From NCBI GenBank assembly GCA_002455755.1, contig DKLL01000280.1, forward strand, positions 572-11,214: a stretch of 10,643 nucleotides of DNA, in the 5' to 3' direction. This document shows positions 8,439-10,643 of the stretch, piece by piece. How positions within the stretch are numbered: the stretch's first letter is position 1; each line of letters starts with the position of its first letter. The DNA is from Acinetobacter sp. UBA6641 (lineage in GTDB: Bacteria; Pseudomonadota; Gammaproteobacteria; Pseudomonadales; Moraxellaceae). Under the pieces are notes generated by a model. That model had not been told where the DNA came from, did not search any database, and worked only from the letters and a program-made list of their open reading frames with translations. A program made the translations under genes and the position numbers.

Positions 8439-9634
8439 TTAAGTTTTGTTCCAAAAATCAAACTAATATTGCTGCCGCCAAAGGCAAAAGAATTGCTCAT
8501 GACATAATGAATGGGCTGTTGCAATGCTGCATTCAGCACATAGTTGGCTTCGTCCAGTTCCGGGTCGATGTTTCCGCAGTGATGCAGTGGCAACCAGGAT
8601 TGATCGGCTAGCACCTGCTGGCAAATCACCGCTTCAATCGCACCCGCTGCACCCAGACAGTGCCCGGTTTTATGTTTAGTACTGCTAACTGACACATGAT
8701 ATTGCTGGAATACTGTCTGTACCGCTTTAATTTCCATAGCATCATTTTGCGGCGTCGCCGTTCCGTGCATATTCAAGTAGCCGATATCATTAGCTGTGAC
8801 ATCTGCCATATCCAGTGCCTTTTGCATGGCTTCGGCAGCCCCTTTGCCTTCCGGATGCGGCGCAGAAATATGCCAGGCATCCATCGACTCGCCGGCTGAC
8901 ATCAGCATGACTGGCGCAGTTTCTTTGGACAATAGAAACAGCCCGGCCGCTTCGCCAATATTAATGCCATCACGCTGTGCGCCACAGGGCTGGCACAGAT
9001 CATTGGACAGACTTTCCAGACTATAAAAACCATTCAGGGTCAGCTTGCATAGGGTATCGACACCCCCGACCAGCACCGCATCGGCCAGACCGGCATTAAT
9101 CAGGCGCTGTCCTGCCGCCATAGCTTTGGCACCAGAAGAACAGGCAGTGGAAATGGTATAAGTCGCTCCTTCCCAACCCAGATACATTTGCAGGCCTTTG
9201 GCCAGACTGCCCATCTCCTGTTTATAGTGATCGATTTCAATCTCGGTATGATGGTTAAAATATTGTTTCAGCAGTTTTTCATTATCGGCAATACCTGAAG
9301 TCGATGTACCCAAAATAATCGCCAGACGTTTTCGGTCAAACTGCGCAACATAGGCTTTCACATCCGCTTCAATTGACTTTAAAGCCGTTAAAGCAAAGCG
9401 TAAATTACGCGAATCTACATCCTGTAAGAACTCTGGAATGCTGTCGATTAAGGCGTGTTGATATGCACCCACCCAAACCTGTTTTTCAGGAATAAATCCT
9501 GAAACCAGGCTCAAGGGATTTTGCGGTGTGGTCAGCGCCTGTCTGATCTGTTCTGCGCTATTGCCGAGTGCGGATAAACCCACACTAAACTGAATGCCCA
9601 CTGCAGGATGTTGTGTATTGATTTGATCACCCAT
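8435..9634 (-). CDS. apeO: Beta-ketoacyl-ACP synthase, KS1 (ApeO-like)
   Basis: This 399-residue condensing enzyme is divergent from KS2 but has a complete catalytic set: C165 in STACSSGAKA, H290 in NMHGTATPQND, K322 and H325 in SSTKHKTGHCLGAAGA, and the SNSFAFGGSNISL loop. It is cysteine-rich around NDLCQPCGAQRDG (211-223). The N-terminus lacks the VVVTGxG start seen in KS2. By order it matches apeO, the ketosynthase that pairs with chain-length factor ApeC in characterised systems; no such partner is encoded here. The frame opens at ATG 9640, but AAGAGG (9642-9647) is only 1 nt from that codon and 7 nt from ATG 9634, so the latter is preferred. It starts 11 nt after the lipoprotein stop (9646-9648), and its TGA overlaps the dehydratase start. 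Confidence 0.88.
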   Translation of the reverse strand: MGDQINTQHPAVGIQFSVGLSALGNSAEQIRQALTTPQNPLSLVSGFIPEKQVWVGAYQHALIDSIPEFLQDVDSRNLRFALTALKSIEADVKAYVAQFDRKRLAIILGTSTSGIADNEKLLKQYFNHHTEIEIDHYKQEMGSLAKGLQMYLGWEGATYTISTACSSGAKAMAAGQRLINAGLADAVLVGGVDTLCKLTLNGFYSLESLSNDLCQPCGAQRDGINIGEAAGLFLLSKETAPVMLMSAGESMDAWHISAPHPEGKGAAEAMQKALDMADVTANDIGYLNMHGTATPQNDAMEIKAVQTVFQQYHVSVSSTKHKTGHCLGAAGAIEAVICQQVLADQSWLPLHHCGNIDPELDEANYVLNAALQQPIHYVMSNSFAFGGSNISLIFGTKLK

Positions 9635-9641
9635 GATCATG

Positions 9642-9647
9642 CCTCTT
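9642..9647 (-). promoter_or_regulatory. Ribosome binding site deciding the KS1 start
   Basis: On the - strand this reads AAGAGG. It is 1 nt from ATG 9640 and 7 nt from ATG 9634, so the downstream ATG is the more plausible start. It overlaps the stop of the lipoprotein gene. Confidence 0.6.
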
Positions 9648-10197
9648 ATTCAGTGCTGTCCGCATCAGTATTCGCTAAACCATCATTAATAGGACTAATC
9701 ACCATTTGATACGGCACCTGCAGATTATTCAGCTCAATCACATCATTCTGCTGCTGAATATTCAATACGTGCTGCTGGTTGATCCATACTTTTCGGGTCT
9801 GAGCGGAATTTTCAATCCGGACATTCTGCTGCTGTAACTGGGCAAAATTCGGATAAGTAGCATATAAAATGTCACGTACCACAAACTCGAATGGCAGCAG
9901 CTTCATTTGTTCAATACACTGTTCGACATGGACTTTCTGACCATCAAAACTGAGCTTGAACAGTTGCTGCCCGGTCAGGGTCAACGCCAGCATTTCCAGT
10001 TTTTGGCCTTGTTGCTGTTGATACAGCAAAAAGCTAAAACCCTGCTCTTTCCACTGGATTTCTAACTGATCCTGACGCTGATAATTCTGTGCAACCCAAG
10101 TTGTAGTGCTTAAACCCTGCGCTTTCGGCAGCATGGATTGACAGCCACTACACAGCAGCACTGCACTGATGAACATTCCCGCCCATTTCAGTTTCAT
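9646..10197 (-). CDS. DUF3261-type outer-membrane lipoprotein, glutamine-rich
   Basis: This is a 183-residue protein with a lipoprotein signal: MKLKWAG, a short hydrophobic core and SGC, giving C19 as the likely lipidated residue. Its lipobox is slightly unusual, with Cys at -3 (C-S-G-C). The mature body has the pattern of DUF3261 proteins, in which L-x-A-L-x-L-x-G-Q-x-L-F-x-L-x-x-D-G-Q (visible at roughly residues 70-88) is the recognisable block. About 30 of 183 residues are Gln, with QQQQ and QQQ runs. DUF3261 lipoproteins recur in APE clusters between the flavoprotein or exporter genes and the ketosynthases; the molecular job is not established, and the envelope location is what the signal shows. 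The frame is open to 10209 but ATG 10197 lies right after the upstream stop (1-nt gap) and begins the signal peptide. Confidence 0.8.
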   Translation of the reverse strand: MKLKWAGMFISAVLLCSGCQSMLPKAQGLSTTTWVAQNYQRQDQLEIQWKEQGFSFLLYQQQQGQKLEMLALTLTGQQLFKLSFDGQKVHVEQCIEQMKLLPFEFVVRDILYATYPNFAQLQQQNVRIENSAQTRKVWINQQHVLNIQQQNDVIELNNLQVPYQMVISPINDGLANTDADSTE

Positions 10198-10198
10198 C

Positions 10199-10643
10199 TT
10201 AAGCACCATTCATTTGTATTTGCTGTAACTGCGGATCACGGCAATATTCCGCCAAGGTACTTAAACGCTTTTTGGCATTTTTATGAATTGGATTGGTGGT
10301 GTCCCAGGCATATCCGGCAAGTAAAGATGAAACCATCCGACGAATTTTTTCATCTTGCTGAGTCGAGAACACCACATCCTGAAATTCACCGCTATACCAA
10401 GACTCTACATAAGCGCGGAACACCTGAATGCCTGCACGCAGCGGTTTTTCGTACTGCTCCATCCAGTTGACCATTTGCCCTTGCAGCACTTGATCCACCA
10501 ATGGAATCACCAGACTGGAAGATTTCAGCGCAATGGTGACGCCTGAAGAAAACACCGGATCAAGGAATTCACCGGCATTGCCCAGTAAGGCATAGTTACG
10601 TTCCGCCAGATGTTTCACATTGGCAGAGTAACCGACTAGTGTT
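10199..10643 (-). CDS. FAD-dependent oxidoreductase, flavin-halogenase-like, C-terminal part
   Basis: The frame is open from the window edge (residues TLVGYSAN… at 10642 downward) to a TAA at 10199-10201, about 147 residues; the start lies beyond 10643. YALLGNAGEFLDPVFSSGVTIALKSS matches the GDAAxFxDPxFSxGV motif of flavin-dependent halogenase/monooxygenase-fold proteins, in which it contacts the FAD. The rest is a helical C-terminal domain. The N-terminal GxGxxG and the WxWxIP motif that marks true halogenases are off-window, so halogenation cannot be claimed; many relatives are non-halogenating oxidoreductases. The gene ends 1 nt before the lipoprotein ATG, so it is probably in the same operon. 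A GTG at 10618 is inside this motif-bearing domain and is not the real start. Confidence 0.82.
   Translation of the reverse strand, partial: TLVGYSANVKHLAERNYALLGNAGEFLDPVFSSGVTIALKSSSLVIPLVDQVLQGQMVNWMEQYEKPLRAGIQVFRAYVESWYSGEFQDVVFSTQQDEKIRRMVSSLLAGYAWDTTNPIHKNAKKRLSTLAEYCRDPQLQQIQMNGA

Overview
The window looks like a chromosomal stretch of a moderately low-GC gammaproteobacterium. An Acinetobacter or related Moraxellaceae species is my best guess. The inference rests on the tgt-yajC-secD-secF order, close similarity of these proteins to their E. coli counterparts, AT-rich intergenic regions and gene content; no marker here proves the genus. I see no mobile element, tRNA, rRNA or CRISPR array.

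The left half (1-5483) is on the + strand and is largely housekeeping. It holds the last 48 codons of an unrecognised gene, a LemA-family membrane protein, tgt (tRNA-guanine transglycosylase, queuosine pathway), and then yajC, secD and secF, the accessory SecDF-YajC complex of the Sec translocon. A terminator-like hairpin sits between yajC and secD. A strong hairpin with T-tracts on both sides (5507-5537) closes the secF side and faces the opposing operon.

The right half (5602-10643) is on the - strand, transcribed right to left. It is the promoter-distal end of what I read as an aryl polyene (APE) pigment cluster. In transcription order it holds the C-terminal part of a halogenase-like flavoprotein, a glutamine-rich DUF3261-type lipoprotein, ketosynthase 1 (ApeO-like), a hotdog dehydratase (ApeP-like), a FabG-like ketoreductase (ApeQ-like), ketosynthase 2 (ApeR-like) and a small exported two-cysteine protein. 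The genes are packed with 1-4 nt overlaps or very short gaps, so they are probably one translationally coupled operon. Together the two ketosynthases, reductase and dehydratase would run the elongate-reduce-dehydrate cycle that builds a conjugated polyene chain on an acyl carrier protein. The lipoprotein and exported protein probably act in the envelope, where APEs are placed.

The chain-length factor, acyl carrier proteins, starter-unit ligase, acyltransferases and exporter expected in such clusters are not in this window and should lie beyond 10643. The system type is known. The less explained parts are the exported terminal protein, the flavoprotein, the ketoreductase with Ser at the usual catalytic Asn position, and the hairpin inside yajC-secD. 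Several ORF starts are corrected from motif alignment and ribosome binding sites: tgt 987, secD 2603, and on the - strand 6036, 7279, 8004 (GTG), 9634 and 10197.
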